Source of the DNA: Sphingopyxis yananensis
GTDB lineage: Bacteria; Pseudomonadota; Alphaproteobacteria; Sphingomonadales; Sphingomonadaceae
Length of the DNA: 64,000 nucleotides
Direction: 5' to 3'
NCBI RefSeq assembly: GCF_020687785.1
Contig: NZ_JAJEWI010000010.1
Span: 558,001 to 622,000 of the forward strand
Shown here one piece after another: positions 36,267-45,434 of this stretch. The notes beneath the pieces are model-generated. The model had not been told where the DNA came from. It ran no database searches and saw only the letters and a list, made by a program, of their open reading frames with translations. A program made the position numbers and the translations under genes. Every line of letters begins with the position of its first letter. Position 1 is the first letter of the stretch.

Positions 36267-36703
36267 TGTTGGCTAATTTTCCGCATGCCGCGCCGATCGA
36301 AGGATTGGTTGGCGGCCTGATGATTGGAACGGCCGCCGCGATCATGCTGTTGGGGCTGGGCCGGATTGCCGGAATTAGCGGGTTGATGGCCCAATTGTTG
36401 GGCATGAGCGGTACGCCGCGTGCGCGCCATGTGGCGGCGATGTTTATCATCGGCTTGCCCGTGGGCGCGGCCTTGATGGCGCTGGGCGCGCCCGTCGCCC
36501 TAGAGATGAGCGCAACGCCAGCCATGATGGTGGCTGGCGGTTTGTTGGTCGGTTTTGGCACAAGATTGGGCAGCGGCTGCACCAGCGGTCACGGCGTCTG
36601 TGGTTTGTCGCGCTTGTCGGCGCGCTCCTTTGTCGCGACCGGGTTGTTCATGGGCGCGGCTTTTGTGACCGTGGCCATGCTGCGCGCGGCGGGACCCTTT
36701 TGA
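36266..36703 (+). CDS. YeeE/YedE family membrane protein 1
   Basis: 145 residues, four membrane helices. [30 protein letters not shown] (about 92-121) is the half-channel signature of the YeeE/YedE (TsuA-like) sulfur transport family, with its conserved cysteines C105 and C112. It works as one half of a split transporter with the next gene, one base apart. Likely cargo is a small sulfur compound such as thiosulfate or sulfite; this is not determinable from sequence. Confidence 0.87.
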   Translation: MLANFPHAAPIEGLVGGLMIGTAAAIMLLGLGRIAGISGLMAQLLGMSGTPRARHVAAMFIIGLPVGAALMALGAPVALEMSATPAMMVAGGLLVGFGTRLGSGCTSGHGVCGLSRLSARSFVATGLFMGAAFVTVAMLRAAGPF

Positions 36704-36704
36704 T

Positions 36705-37130
36705 ATGCGGCTGATCCTTGCTTTATTTTCCGGTGCCTTGTTCGGGGCCGGTTTACTTTATTCCGGCATGGCGAACCCCGCCCGCGTGACGGGGTTTTTG
36801 GATGTTTTTGGTCGGTGGGACCCGACCTTGGCCTTTGTTATGATGGGGGCGATTGTCCCGATGACGCTGGCGTGGTTCGTCCAGCGTTCCATGTCTCGGC
36901 CCTTGGTGGAGGACAGATTTTCCCTGCCAGAAAAGCGCGAGTTGGATGCGCCCTTGGCCATCGGCGCCATTATATTTGGTGCGGGTTGGGGGCTGACTGG
37001 CATTTGTCCGGGCCCAGCGGTCGCCAATTTGGGCATCAATCCGCTGGCCATCCTGCCCTTTGTGCTGGCGATGATCGCCGGAATGGCGGTTCACCATCTG
37101 TGGGCGCGCCGAAGCCAGAATATATCGTGA
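36705..37130 (+). CDS. YeeE/YedE family membrane protein 2
   Basis: 141 residues, four helices. SGALFGAGLLYSGMANPARV at the N-terminus and GAGWGLTGICPGPAVANLG near residue 90 form the second half of a YeeE/YedE transporter. Paired with the preceding gene as in PmpA/PmpB of bigR-type operons. Followed after 7 bases by the SQR fusion gene. Confidence 0.87.
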   Translation: MRLILALFSGALFGAGLLYSGMANPARVTGFLDVFGRWDPTLAFVMMGAIVPMTLAWFVQRSMSRPLVEDRFSLPEKRELDAPLAIGAIIFGAGWGLTGICPGPAVANLGINPLAILPFVLAMIAGMAVHHLWARRSQNIS

Positions 37131-37137
37131 GAGGTTT

Positions 37138-38712
37138 ATGGTTCAGATGATGAAATTAACGCCGCAATATGCGGTTTTGCCCCAGCCCAGCCTTGAGGAT
37201 GTGGCCGCATTGGCGAGCGCAGGATATCAAAGCCTGATTTGCAACCGCTATGACGGCGAAGATGCGGATCAGCCGAGCGCGGATAGGGTGGCGCAAGCCG
37301 CGCGGGCGGCGGGCATGACCTTTGTCCATATTCCGATTGCCAGCCCCGATATCAGCCCAGCCGATGCCCATGCCATGGCGGCGGCATTGGCCCGATGCCC
37401 GCAGCCCATTGCCGCCTATTGCCGCAGCGGCGCACGGTCCAAAGCTTTATATGATGCGGCGCAGAATATGGGCGGGCACAAGCAATATGATATTGTGATT
37501 GTTGGCGGGGGTAGCGGCGGAATTAGCTGTGCCGCCAGCCTGTTGAAACGGCGGCGCGATATTTCGATTGCGATCATCGAACCATCGGATGATCATTTTT
37601 ACCAGCCGGGTTGGACCTTGGTGGGGGCAGGGGTGTTTACGCCGGAACATACAAGGCGGCGCACGCAAGATTTGATCCCCAATGGGGCCGACTGGATACA
37701 GCAGCATGTGCGCGCTTTTGACCCTGACCAGAAAAGCGTGTCCTTGGAAGATGGTACCCGCATTCAATATCGCGCCTTGGTTGTCGCGGCGGGTATCAAG
37801 CTGGATTGGGATGCGGTCGATGGATTGAACGCGGCGCTGGGTGACCATGGCGTGACCAGCAACTATCGGTTTGATTTGGCACCTTATACCCGCCAATTGG
37901 CGCGCGGATTGAAGCAGGGGACGGCGCTGTTCAGCCAGCCGCCCATGCCGATTAAATGCGCAGGCGCCCCGCAAAAAGCCATGTATCTGAGCTGCCATCA
38001 TTGGGAAGAAGAAGGCCGTTTGGGGAATATTTCCGTCGAATTTCACAATGCCGGCGCTGTGTTATTCGGCGTCGCGGATTATGTTCCCGCCCTAGAGCAA
38101 TATATTCGGCGTTACGGCATTGACGTGCAATTTACGTCGAAATTGGTGGCGGTGGATGGGCCTGCGAAAACGGCTGTTTTTGCCCAGACGCGTGGGGATG
38201 ATGTCCAGCATGTTGAGCGGAAGTTTGACATGCTGCATGCGGTGCCGCCGCAAGTCGCGCCCGAATTTATCGCGCAGAGCGTGTTGGCGGATGCGTCCGG
38301 CTTTGTTGCGGTGGACCCCGCAACATTGGCCCACCCAATGTGGGGCGATATTTTTGCGTTGGGCGATGTCGCTGCGACCAGCAATGCCAAAACAGCCGCC
38401 GCCGTGCGCAAACAAGTGCCGGTGGTTGCCGAAAATGTGCTGGCGATGCTGGCGGGGCACGCTCCGGTGGCGCATTATGACGGATATGGTAGTTGCCCGC
38501 TGACCGTCGAGCGTGGGAAAATTGTGTTGGCGGAATTTGGCTATGGCGGGAAATTGCTGCCCAGTTTTCCGAAATTCTTGCTGGACGGACAAAGGGCGAC
38601 GCGGCGCGCATGGTTTCTGAAAGACCGACTGTTGCCGCCCATTTATTGGCACGGCATGTTGAAAGGCCGTGAGTGGCTGGCCAAGCCCCAGAAAGCGGAT
38701 CTAGGGTCATGA
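37138..38712 (+). CDS. DUF442 phosphatase-like domain fused to sulfide:quinone oxidoreductase
   Basis: 524 residues. Residues 1-110 are a DUF442 (phosphatase/rhodanese-like) domain with QYAVLPQPSLEDVAALASAG and the cysteine loop YCRSGARS (C95). Residues 117-520 are an FAD protein: IVGGGSGG (121-128), then KCAGAPQKAMYL (C274), FALGDVAATSNAKTAAAV and YGSCPL (C453). C274 and C453 sit where the two redox cysteines of the eukaryotic-type SQR are found, so it should oxidise sulfide and pass electrons to quinone. GAGAGG precedes the ATG. It overlaps the TauE gene by four bases. Confidence 0.88.
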   Translation: MVQMMKLTPQYAVLPQPSLEDVAALASAGYQSLICNRYDGEDADQPSADRVAQAARAAGMTFVHIPIASPDISPADAHAMAAALARCPQPIAAYCRSGARSKALYDAAQNMGGHKQYDIVIVGGGSGGISCAASLLKRRRDISIAIIEPSDDHFYQPGWTLVGAGVFTPEHTRRRTQDLIPNGADWIQQHVRAFDPDQKSVSLEDGTRIQYRALVVAAGIKLDWDAVDGLNAALGDHGVTSNYRFDLAPYTRQLARGLKQGTALFSQPPMPIKCAGAPQKAMYLSCHHWEEEGRLGNISVEFHNAGAVLFGVADYVPALEQYIRRYGIDVQFTSKLVAVDGPAKTAVFAQTRGDDVQHVERKFDMLHAVPPQVAPEFIAQSVLADASGFVAVDPATLAHPMWGDIFALGDVAATSNAKTAAAVRKQVPVVAENVLAMLAGHAPVAHYDGYGSCPLTVERGKIVLAEFGYGGKLLPSFPKFLLDGQRATRRAWFLKDRLLPPIYWHGMLKGREWLAKPQKADLGS

Positions 38713-39500
38713 TATTAGAGCCCATGCAATATGCGTTGGGCCTGCTGTCCGGCGGGCTGGTGGGGGCGACGTTGGGGCTGGTTGGCGGCGGCGGGTCCAT
38801 CCTTGCGGTGCCGCTGATGGTCTATTTGGTTGGCGTGTCGAACCCGCATGTCGCCATTGGCACCAGCGCGCTGGCGGTGGCGGCCAATGCCGCCGCTGGC
38901 TTAGCCAATCATGCATGGGCGCATAATGTGAAATGGCGTTGCGGTGGCATATATGCTGCTGCGGGTATGGTTGGTGCGCTGGCTGGGTCGATATTTGGCA
39001 AGATGGTGGACGGTGAAAAACTATTATTCCTATTTGCCTTGGTGATGCTGTTGGTGGGCGTGTTGATGCTGAAAGGGCGCGGTAATCCGGGCAATCCGGG
39101 CGCGGAATGCAACCGCGAAAAAGCCCCCAAGGTGTTGGGCTATGGTTTCGGGTCTGGTATATTTTCCGGCTTTTTCGGCATTGGCGGTGGCTTTTTGATT
39201 GTGCCGGGTTTGGTGGCATCCACGGGTATGCCCATTTTATTGGCGGTTGGTACGTCTTTGGTTGCCGTCACGGCCTTTGGCTTAACGACGGCGGCTAGCT
39301 ATGCCTTTTCGGGCTATGTTGATTGGTCGTTGGCCGCTCTGTTCATTGTTGGCGGTGTGGTAGGGACATTTGCAGGAACAAGGCTGGCCGCGAAATTGGG
39401 CAGCAAGCAGGGGATGTTAACCACGGTATTTGCCGGCCTGATCTTTTGTGTGGCGGCTTATATGTTGTGGCAAAGTGGCGGGGCCATGTTCGCGGCCTAG
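38709..39500 (+). CDS. sulfite exporter TauE/SafE family protein
   Basis: 263 residues, about eight membrane helices with the family repeats LVGGGGSILAVPLMVYLVG and FGIGGGFLIVPGLV. The start at 38709 overlaps the SQR stop (ATGA). At the end of a sulfide and persulfide oxidation operon it most likely exports sulfite or a similar anion. The operon ends in the terminator at 39540-39577. Confidence 0.9.
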   Translation: MILEPMQYALGLLSGGLVGATLGLVGGGGSILAVPLMVYLVGVSNPHVAIGTSALAVAANAAAGLANHAWAHNVKWRCGGIYAAAGMVGALAGSIFGKMVDGEKLLFLFALVMLLVGVLMLKGRGNPGNPGAECNREKAPKVLGYGFGSGIFSGFFGIGGGFLIVPGLVASTGMPILLAVGTSLVAVTAFGLTTAASYAFSGYVDWSLAALFIVGGVVGTFAGTRLAAKLGSKQGMLTTVFAGLIFCVAAYMLWQSGGAMFAA

Positions 39501-39539
39501 GGCGGCGAATATGGCGGCATTATCATATTCGAAAAAATG

Positions 39540-39577
39540 ACAGCGGCGCGGGAATAAGTGGGTTCCCGCGCCGCTGT
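39540..39577 (+). terminator. Rho-independent terminator of the sulfur operon
   Basis: Perfect stem of 15 pairs (ACAGCGGCGCGGGAA with TTCCCGCGCCGCTGT) and an 8-base loop, followed by TATTTGTG, 40 bases after the TauE stop. Confidence 0.85.
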
Positions 39578-39696
39578 TATTTGTGATGGATAACGGAAAA
39601 ATATGGTTGAACAGGCGTCGGCAATGTTGAACCATTTGCACCATGCCATCACCGACGATGGGGGCGGCAAAAGATAAAAAGAATATGGGGAGTGAT

Positions 39697-40800
39697 ATGG
39701 AAATTCAGGCAGCCATTGTTCGTACGGCGGGCGGCGCATTTTCGGTGGAAGGTGCCGAGTTGGAAGCACCCCGTGCTGGCGAGGTGTTGGTGCGCATAGC
39801 AGGGGTCGGCCTGTGTCACACCGACCTGATCGCGCGGGACCAATTTATTCCGGTGCCACTGCCAGCGATATTGGGCCATGAAGGCGCAGGAATTGTCGAA
39901 GCGGTTGGCGAGGGCGTGAGCAAAGTTGCGGTTGGTGATGCGGTCATTTTGGGTTTTGCGAGTTGTGGGCATTGCGCCCGATGCGACGAGGATCTGCCGT
40001 CCTATTGTCAAAGCTTTCCGATATTAAACTATGCCGGTGCGCGGCCTGATGGAAGCTCGGCGGCGAGCCAAAAGGGCGCACGGGTTTCGGCGCATTTCTT
40101 TGGTCAAAGTTCTTTTGCATCCCACGCCATGGCCAATCAGCGCAATGTTGTGAAAATTGATGCGGCGGATTTGCCGCTGGAAATTATGGGCCCATTGGGT
40201 TGCGGCCTGCAAACAGGTGCGGGCGGCATTATGCGGTCGATGGTTTGTCCGGCGGGGTCGAGTTTGGCGATCTTTGGTGGCGGGCCGGTTGGGCTGGCCG
40301 CCGTGATGGGCGCCGTAGTGCAACAATGTTCGACGATTATTTTGGTGGAGCCCATATCTGCACGGCGCGACATGGCGCTGGAGTTGGGAGCAACGCATGT
40401 CATTGATCCCAATGCTGGCGATGTGGCAGCGCAAATCAGGGCGATTGTTCCGCAAGGCGTCGAATTTGCCTTTGAAACCAGTGGACAGGTGGTGGTGGTT
40501 CAGGCCGCGATGACTTGTTTAACCAGCCATGGCTTGCTGGGGTTGGTGGGTGTTCCGCCGCGCCCCGATGACAGCCTGTCCATCAATTTGGCGCAATTTA
40601 TCAGCCTTGGTTATCGTATTCAGGGGATTATCGAAGGCGATAGCGATTTGGACGGATTTATTCCGCAACTGGTCGACCTGTATCGGCAAGGCCGATTTCC
40701 ATTTGATAAATTGGTGAAGGTTTTTCCGCTGAGCCAAATTAATGAAGCCATTGCGGCGCAGGCACGCGGGGAAGCCATTAAGGCGGTGCTGATCCCTTAA
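39697..40800 (+). CDS. zinc-dependent alcohol dehydrogenase (aryl-alcohol type)
   Basis: 367 residues, medium-chain dehydrogenase. Catalytic zinc ligands in GLCHTDL and GHEGAG, structural-zinc cysteines in CGHCARCDEDLPSYC, NAD-binding GGGPVG with a VEP acidic stretch after it. Closest in character to AdhC/XylB-type benzyl or aryl alcohol dehydrogenases. ATG 39697 has GGGAG just upstream; ATG 39685 would add four residues. It stands alone between two terminators. Confidence 0.88.
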   Translation: MEIQAAIVRTAGGAFSVEGAELEAPRAGEVLVRIAGVGLCHTDLIARDQFIPVPLPAILGHEGAGIVEAVGEGVSKVAVGDAVILGFASCGHCARCDEDLPSYCQSFPILNYAGARPDGSSAASQKGARVSAHFFGQSSFASHAMANQRNVVKIDAADLPLEIMGPLGCGLQTGAGGIMRSMVCPAGSSLAIFGGGPVGLAAVMGAVVQQCSTIILVEPISARRDMALELGATHVIDPNAGDVAAQIRAIVPQGVEFAFETSGQVVVVQAAMTCLTSHGLLGLVGVPPRPDDSLSINLAQFISLGYRIQGIIEGDSDLDGFIPQLVDLYRQGRFPFDKLVKVFPLSQINEAIAAQARGEAIKAVLIP

Positions 40801-40808
40801 TGAAGGAC

Positions 40809-40847
40809 ATTGGCCTGCATCATCCATTGGGGGTGATGCAGGCCAAT
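40809..40847. terminator. bidirectional terminator between the dehydrogenase and cyd operons
   Basis: Perfect 14-bp stem (ATTGGCCTGCATCA with TGATGCAGGCCAAT), 11-base loop, AT-rich on the plus side (AATATAT), between the converging dehydrogenase and cydX genes. Confidence 0.8.
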
Positions 40848-40857
40848 AATATATGGG

Positions 40858-40968
40858 TTAGGCGATCAGATCATCATCGGGGTCGGAGTGAAATTCGTGC
40901 CACATACCGTTGAGGATACCAAAGCCAACGGCCAAGGTTACGCCAAGTATCCAACTGAAATACCACAT
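40858..40968 (-). CDS. cydX: cytochrome bd oxidase small subunit CydX
   Basis: A 36-residue protein beginning MWYFSWILGVTLAVGFGILN and ending in an acidic tail after MWHEF. The single helix starting with MWYFxWxLG and the downstream NGMWHE are the CydX signature. CydX stabilises the haem centres of the CydAB complex. It lies 13 bases after cydB with AAGGGAA before the ATG. It is easily missed because of its size. Confidence 0.95.
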   Translation of the reverse strand: MWYFSWILGVTLAVGFGILNGMWHEFHSDPDDDLIA

Positions 40969-40981
40969 GGATGCGTTCCCT

Positions 40982-42130
40982 TCAGTAAAGATCGGGGTTG
41001 GAGCCGACGTCAGCGGACGTGACGCGGCCAAAGAGGACTTTATAAACCCATGCCGTATAAAGCAGGACCAGCGGCAAGAAGATCAGCGTCACGATCAGCA
41101 TGATGAACAGCGTGACATGACTGGATGATGCGTTCCACACCGTCAGGCTGGAGGCTGGGTCAATAGAGCTGGGCAGGATGAACGGGAACATCGACAAGCC
41201 AACCGTGGCGATAATGCCAAAGCTGCCCAGCGACGATCCGCCAAAAGCCAATGCTTCGCGTTGGCGCAAGATACCAAATAGCGCGACAAGTGGGCCGACA
41301 ATGCCCAGCAGCGGCGCGATCAGCATCCATGGGTAGAGGCTGAAATTGTTCAGCCATGCGCCCGATGCCGCCACGGCGCCAGCCAGATGCGGGTTGGATG
41401 GGCCGGAGGGCGCGATAACGCCGTCGATTTGGAAGCCCATGCTGCCTTGTGCGATGAAAAGGCCGCCAGCCAAAAACAGGATGACAGATAATATCGCCGC
41501 GATGGCACCGATACGGGTCGCGCGGTTATGCACGGGGCCGCGTTCGATTTTAATCGCCAGCCATGCCGCGCCGTGCAGCACCATCATGGCGACAGACAAA
41601 AGCCCAGCCAGCAGCGCAAAGGGGTGGAACAGGTCGATCAGCCCGCCTTCGTAAAAAGAGCGAAGATCGCTGTCGAGGCGGAAGGGGACGCCGCTAAGGA
41701 CGTTGCCGACCGCGACACCAAAGACCAGCGCGGGGACAAAGCCACCGATGAACAAGGCCCAATCCCACCGGCTGCGCCATTTCGGGTCCGCCTTTTTCGA
41801 GCGATATTTAAAGCCCACTGGCCGCAAAATCAGCGCGGAAAGAACCACAAACATCGCCAAGTAAAAGCCCGAAAAGCTGACGGCATAGACCAGCGGCCAT
41901 GCGGCGAAAATCGCCCCGCCGCCCAGAATGAACCAAACCTGATTGCCTTCCCATGTTGCGCCGACCGAGTTGATGACCAAGCGGCGTTCCGCATCGGTTT
42001 TCGCGACAAAGGGCAGCAAGGTGGCCGCGCCCAAGTCGAAGCCGTCGGTCAAGGCAAAACCGATTAGCAATATGCCCATCAAGGCCCACCAAATGAGCCT
42101 TAGGCTGTCATAATCGAGGGGGATATCCAT
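40982..42130 (-). CDS. cydB: cytochrome bd ubiquinol oxidase subunit II
   Basis: 382 residues, close to the 379 of E. coli CydB. Eight or nine membrane helices. Family blocks: LIWWALMGILLIGFALTDGFDLG, GNQVWFILGGGAIFAAWP and FKYRSKKADPKWR. Forms the oxidase with CydA and CydX, which reduces oxygen to water at high affinity and tolerates sulfide and cyanide. That is notable next to a sulfide oxidation operon. It is 11 bases after cydA. Confidence 0.96.
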   Translation of the reverse strand: MDIPLDYDSLRLIWWALMGILLIGFALTDGFDLGAATLLPFVAKTDAERRLVINSVGATWEGNQVWFILGGGAIFAAWPLVYAVSFSGFYLAMFVVLSALILRPVGFKYRSKKADPKWRSRWDWALFIGGFVPALVFGVAVGNVLSGVPFRLDSDLRSFYEGGLIDLFHPFALLAGLLSVAMMVLHGAAWLAIKIERGPVHNRATRIGAIAAILSVILFLAGGLFIAQGSMGFQIDGVIAPSGPSNPHLAGAVAASGAWLNNFSLYPWMLIAPLLGIVGPLVALFGILRQREALAFGGSSLGSFGIIATVGLSMFPFILPSSIDPASSLTVWNASSSHVTLFIMLIVTLIFLPLVLLYTAWVYKVLFGRVTSADVGSNPDLY

Positions 42131-42141
42131 GTCCCTTCTCC

Positions 42142-43746
42142 TTATTCGGCGGGCAGCGGGCGATAGCCGCTGGCATGTTGATCGTCTGGATGGTCAGGAC
42201 CGTCTTGGGCGGTGCCATGATGGTCGAACGGACCCTTGCGAATGGTCGCCAGCATCAGCCGAACTTCGATAACCGCCAGCGCGCCATAGAGCAGCGTAAA
42301 GCCGATGATGGTTGTCCAAAGCTGGGCTATGGTCAAAGAGGATGCCGCAAGGAATGTCGGCAGTACGCCTTCGATAGCCCAAGGTTGGCGGCCCACTTCG
42401 GCCAAAATCCACCCAAATTCGATGGCAATCCACGGCAAGGGAATGACCCAGACGGCGGTTCGCATAAACAAGCGGCAAGGGCCCTGTTCGCAATGGAAAC
42501 GGCGCGTTGAGGCAATATAAAATGCCGCTGCAAAGAAAGCGATGAAGAAGAAGCCGAGCCCCGCCATGACGCGGAATACCCAGAACATCACAGGGACATT
42601 GGGGACCGTGCTCCATGCGGCTTGAAGAATATCGTCGCTGCTGGCCTGACGTGGGTCCGCCACAAAGCGCTTGAGCAGCATGGCATAGCCAAGATCCTGC
42701 TTGTTGCGTTCAAATTCTTCGCGGGCGGCAAGGTTGGTGCGATCGACCTTGAGTTGTTCCAAGGCGGAATAGGCGCGGACGCCATTTTCAATCCGTTCCT
42801 CGGCTTTGATGACAAGCTGGCTGATGCCAGTGACTTCGCCGCTGAGGCTGCGCGTAGCAATCAGCCCCAGCGCATAAGGAATTTTCACTTCATAATAGGT
42901 TGTTTTATCGTCGACGCTGGGCAGGCCGAACAAAGCAAAGCCAGCCGGAGCGGGTTCGGTGTGCCACATGGCCTCGAGCGAGGCGAGTTTCATTTTTTGG
43001 TTGTCGGTCAGGGCATAGCCGCTTTCATCGCCCAGCACGACGACGGACAGCGACGATGCAAGGCCAAAGGCCGCTGCAACCGTAAAACTGCGCTTGGCGA
43101 CGGCGGTCCATTTGCCGCGCAGCAAATACCAAGCCGAAACACCCAGCACGAACACCGAGGCGCAAACATAGCCCGCACTGACGGTGTGGACGAATTTGGC
43201 CTGTGCAACGGGGTTGAACAGGACGGCCATGAAGTCGTTCACTTCCATCCGCATGGTATCGGGATTGAAATGCGCGCCGACGGGGTTTTGCATCCAGCCA
43301 TTGGCGATCAAAATCCACAAAGCGGACAGGTTGGACCCAACGGCGACCAATATAGTGGTCAACAAATGGCCTAGCTTGGACAATTTGTCCCAGCCAAAAA
43401 ACATCAAGCCGACAAATGTCGCCTCAAGGAAAAAGGCCATCAGCCCTTCGATGGCCAGCGGCGCACCGAATATGTCACCGACATAATGGGAGAAATAGGA
43501 CCAGTTGGTGCCAAATTGGAATTCCATTGTAATTCCGGTGGCGACGCCCAGCACAAAGTTAATGCCGAATAATTTGCCCCAAAAGCGGGTGATCGTCCGC
43601 CATATTTCGCGGCCTGTCATCACATAAATGCTTTCCATGATCACGAGCATGAAAGACAGACCAAGGGTCAAGGGGACAAATAGGAAGTGATATAATGCAG
43701 TTAGCGCAAACTGTAACCGAGACAGTTCAATGACGGCCATGTCCAT
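42142..43746 (-). CDS. cydA: cytochrome bd ubiquinol oxidase subunit I
   Basis: 534 residues. LSRLQFALTALYHFLFVPLTLG contains the haem b595 ligand (H20, equal to His19 in E. coli). KFVHTVSAGYV contains the b558 histidine, and GWILAEVGRQPWAIEG is the conserved C-terminal block. Its length fits the long quinone-loop type. ATG 43746 has GAGGA 8 bases upstream; the frame extends upstream without similarity and overlaps the divergent cydD gene. Confidence 0.96.
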   Translation of the reverse strand: MDMAVIELSRLQFALTALYHFLFVPLTLGLSFMLVIMESIYVMTGREIWRTITRFWGKLFGINFVLGVATGITMEFQFGTNWSYFSHYVGDIFGAPLAIEGLMAFFLEATFVGLMFFGWDKLSKLGHLLTTILVAVGSNLSALWILIANGWMQNPVGAHFNPDTMRMEVNDFMAVLFNPVAQAKFVHTVSAGYVCASVFVLGVSAWYLLRGKWTAVAKRSFTVAAAFGLASSLSVVVLGDESGYALTDNQKMKLASLEAMWHTEPAPAGFALFGLPSVDDKTTYYEVKIPYALGLIATRSLSGEVTGISQLVIKAEERIENGVRAYSALEQLKVDRTNLAAREEFERNKQDLGYAMLLKRFVADPRQASSDDILQAAWSTVPNVPVMFWVFRVMAGLGFFFIAFFAAAFYIASTRRFHCEQGPCRLFMRTAVWVIPLPWIAIEFGWILAEVGRQPWAIEGVLPTFLAASSLTIAQLWTTIIGFTLLYGALAVIEVRLMLATIRKGPFDHHGTAQDGPDHPDDQHASGYRPLPAE

Positions 43747-43794
43747 GGCATGATTCCTCGCGTTCCGTTCGGCCATGCAGCAATGCATGAGTCG

Positions 43795-43808
43795 GTTGTA
43801 AAGGCAAC
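43795..43808. promoter_or_regulatory. short inverted repeat in the cydA-cydD divergent region
   Basis: GTTG-N6-CAAC in the 89-base gap between the divergent cydA and cydD starts. It could be an operator for a regulator of the bd oxidase, but four-base arms are short and chance is possible. No FNR-type TTGAT-N4-ATCAA site is seen. Confidence 0.25.
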
Positions 43809-43835
43809 AATTACCCACTACACGTAACTGAGTAT

Positions 43836-45434
43836 ATGAACAACCGATTTCATTTGAAACATGTCGCCATATTTTGGATTGCGGACAGTTTAGCAGCCAT
43901 TTTATTGGCTGCTGCACTGGCATTTGGGGTGTCGGCTGTGTCTGGCCGCGGTTCCTTGGATAGGGCCCAGTGGCCGGAGATATGGCTGGCGATCGCGGGT
44001 ATCGGTATTGCCGCCATGCTGCGGGCGCTTTTACTGATCGCCAGCGCCGACACCGGTGAAGTGGCAGCAAAGCGCGCGAAATCGGTGTGGCGCAGCCGCA
44101 TATTTCCGCATATTTTGACATCTGCGCCAGCGCAGCAATGGATGCTGGGCGAAACGGTGGCCGATGCGGTTGACCGAATAGAAGATTTGGGCGGATATCA
44201 TGCGCGTTTCCTGCCCCTGCGGCGGGCGGCGGTCGTGGCTCCCCTTTTGGTCGCAGCGGCGGCTTGTGTGGGAAGCTGGGTCGCAGGGGCGATCATGTTG
44301 GCGACCTTGATCCCCTTTGCTATGGGAATGGCGCTGGCCGGAACGGCTGCGGCGCGAGCTTCTGCGCGGCAGATGGAAGCCTTGAGCCGGTTGTCGGGCG
44401 TCTTTGTCGACCGCATACGGGCCTTGCCTGTCATCACATCCTTTGGGGCCGAGGACCGCGTCAGCCGTCATCTGGCCGATAGCACCCAAGATGTGGCGAC
44501 GCGAACCTTGGCCGTGTTGAAGGTGGCGTTTTTGTCCAGCGCGGTCATTGAATTTTTTGCGGCGCTGTCGGTGGCGCTGGTGGCGCTATATTGCGGGTTT
44601 AACTTGCTGGGTTTGTTGCCATTTCCAGCACCCGAAACCCTAAGCTTGGGTGAGGCGCTGTTTGTGCTGGTGCTGGCCCCTGAATTTTATCTGCCGATGC
44701 GGCGCTTGGCCGCCGCTTATCATGACAAGCAAGTGGGGGAAGCCGCGATCGAGCGGTTGGAGCAGATTGCGCCGTCCTCTGCGCCTTGCATCACGCCCCC
44801 CATGGTCGCCGCACCCATGCTGAGATTTGATCAGGTGGTGGTGGATTATGGCGAGACAAAAATTGGGCCATTTTCGCTGGAGGTTCCAGCGGGCAGCCAT
44901 GTGGTGCTGCGCGGTGCGACGGGGGTGGGTAAATCTAGCTTGCTTCACGCCTTGGTGGGGCTAGCGCCGCTACAATCCGGCCGAATTTTGGTGAATGACC
45001 AAGATGCCCATGGGATGCTGCTGTCCGGCCAAATTGGGTGGGTTGGCCAATCGGTGGCGCTGGTCGCAGCAAGTTTGGCCGACAATATCCGGTTAAGCCG
45101 CCCCGATGCCGATGACGATCAAGTCATGCAAGCCGCGCAGCGTGCGGGGCTGGGCATGTTGATCGCGAGCCGCGCCGAAGGGCCGGACCTTTGGCTGGAT
45201 CATCGCGGGTCGGGCCTGTCGGGCGGAGAGCGGCGACGGGTGGGTATTGCGCGGGCTTTGTTGAAAGATGCGCCATTGTGGTTGGTGGATGAACCCACGG
45301 CAGATTTGGATGCCGTGTCGGCTGCCCAGATCGCCCAGATTTTGCGGAGCGCGGCTGTGGGGCGCACTTTGTTAATGGTGACCCATAGTGATGATTTGGC
45401 CCAAATCGCTGATCAGCAGGTGGTGTTGACATGA
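43836..45434 (+). CDS. cydD: cysteine/glutathione ABC exporter CydD
   Basis: 532 residues. N-terminal six-helix transporter domain (1-310), then the ATPase with Walker A GATGVGKSS, signature LSGGERRRVGIARAL and LWLVDEPTADLD. Partner of CydC; the heterodimer exports cysteine and glutathione and is needed to assemble cytochrome bd. It starts 89 bases from cydA on the other strand and overlaps cydC by four bases. Confidence 0.93.
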   Translation: MNNRFHLKHVAIFWIADSLAAILLAAALAFGVSAVSGRGSLDRAQWPEIWLAIAGIGIAAMLRALLLIASADTGEVAAKRAKSVWRSRIFPHILTSAPAQQWMLGETVADAVDRIEDLGGYHARFLPLRRAAVVAPLLVAAAACVGSWVAGAIMLATLIPFAMGMALAGTAAARASARQMEALSRLSGVFVDRIRALPVITSFGAEDRVSRHLADSTQDVATRTLAVLKVAFLSSAVIEFFAALSVALVALYCGFNLLGLLPFPAPETLSLGEALFVLVLAPEFYLPMRRLAAAYHDKQVGEAAIERLEQIAPSSAPCITPPMVAAPMLRFDQVVVDYGETKIGPFSLEVPAGSHVVLRGATGVGKSSLLHALVGLAPLQSGRILVNDQDAHGMLLSGQIGWVGQSVALVAASLADNIRLSRPDADDDQVMQAAQRAGLGMLIASRAEGPDLWLDHRGSGLSGGERRRVGIARALLKDAPLWLVDEPTADLDAVSAAQIAQILRSAAVGRTLLMVTHSDDLAQIADQQVVLT

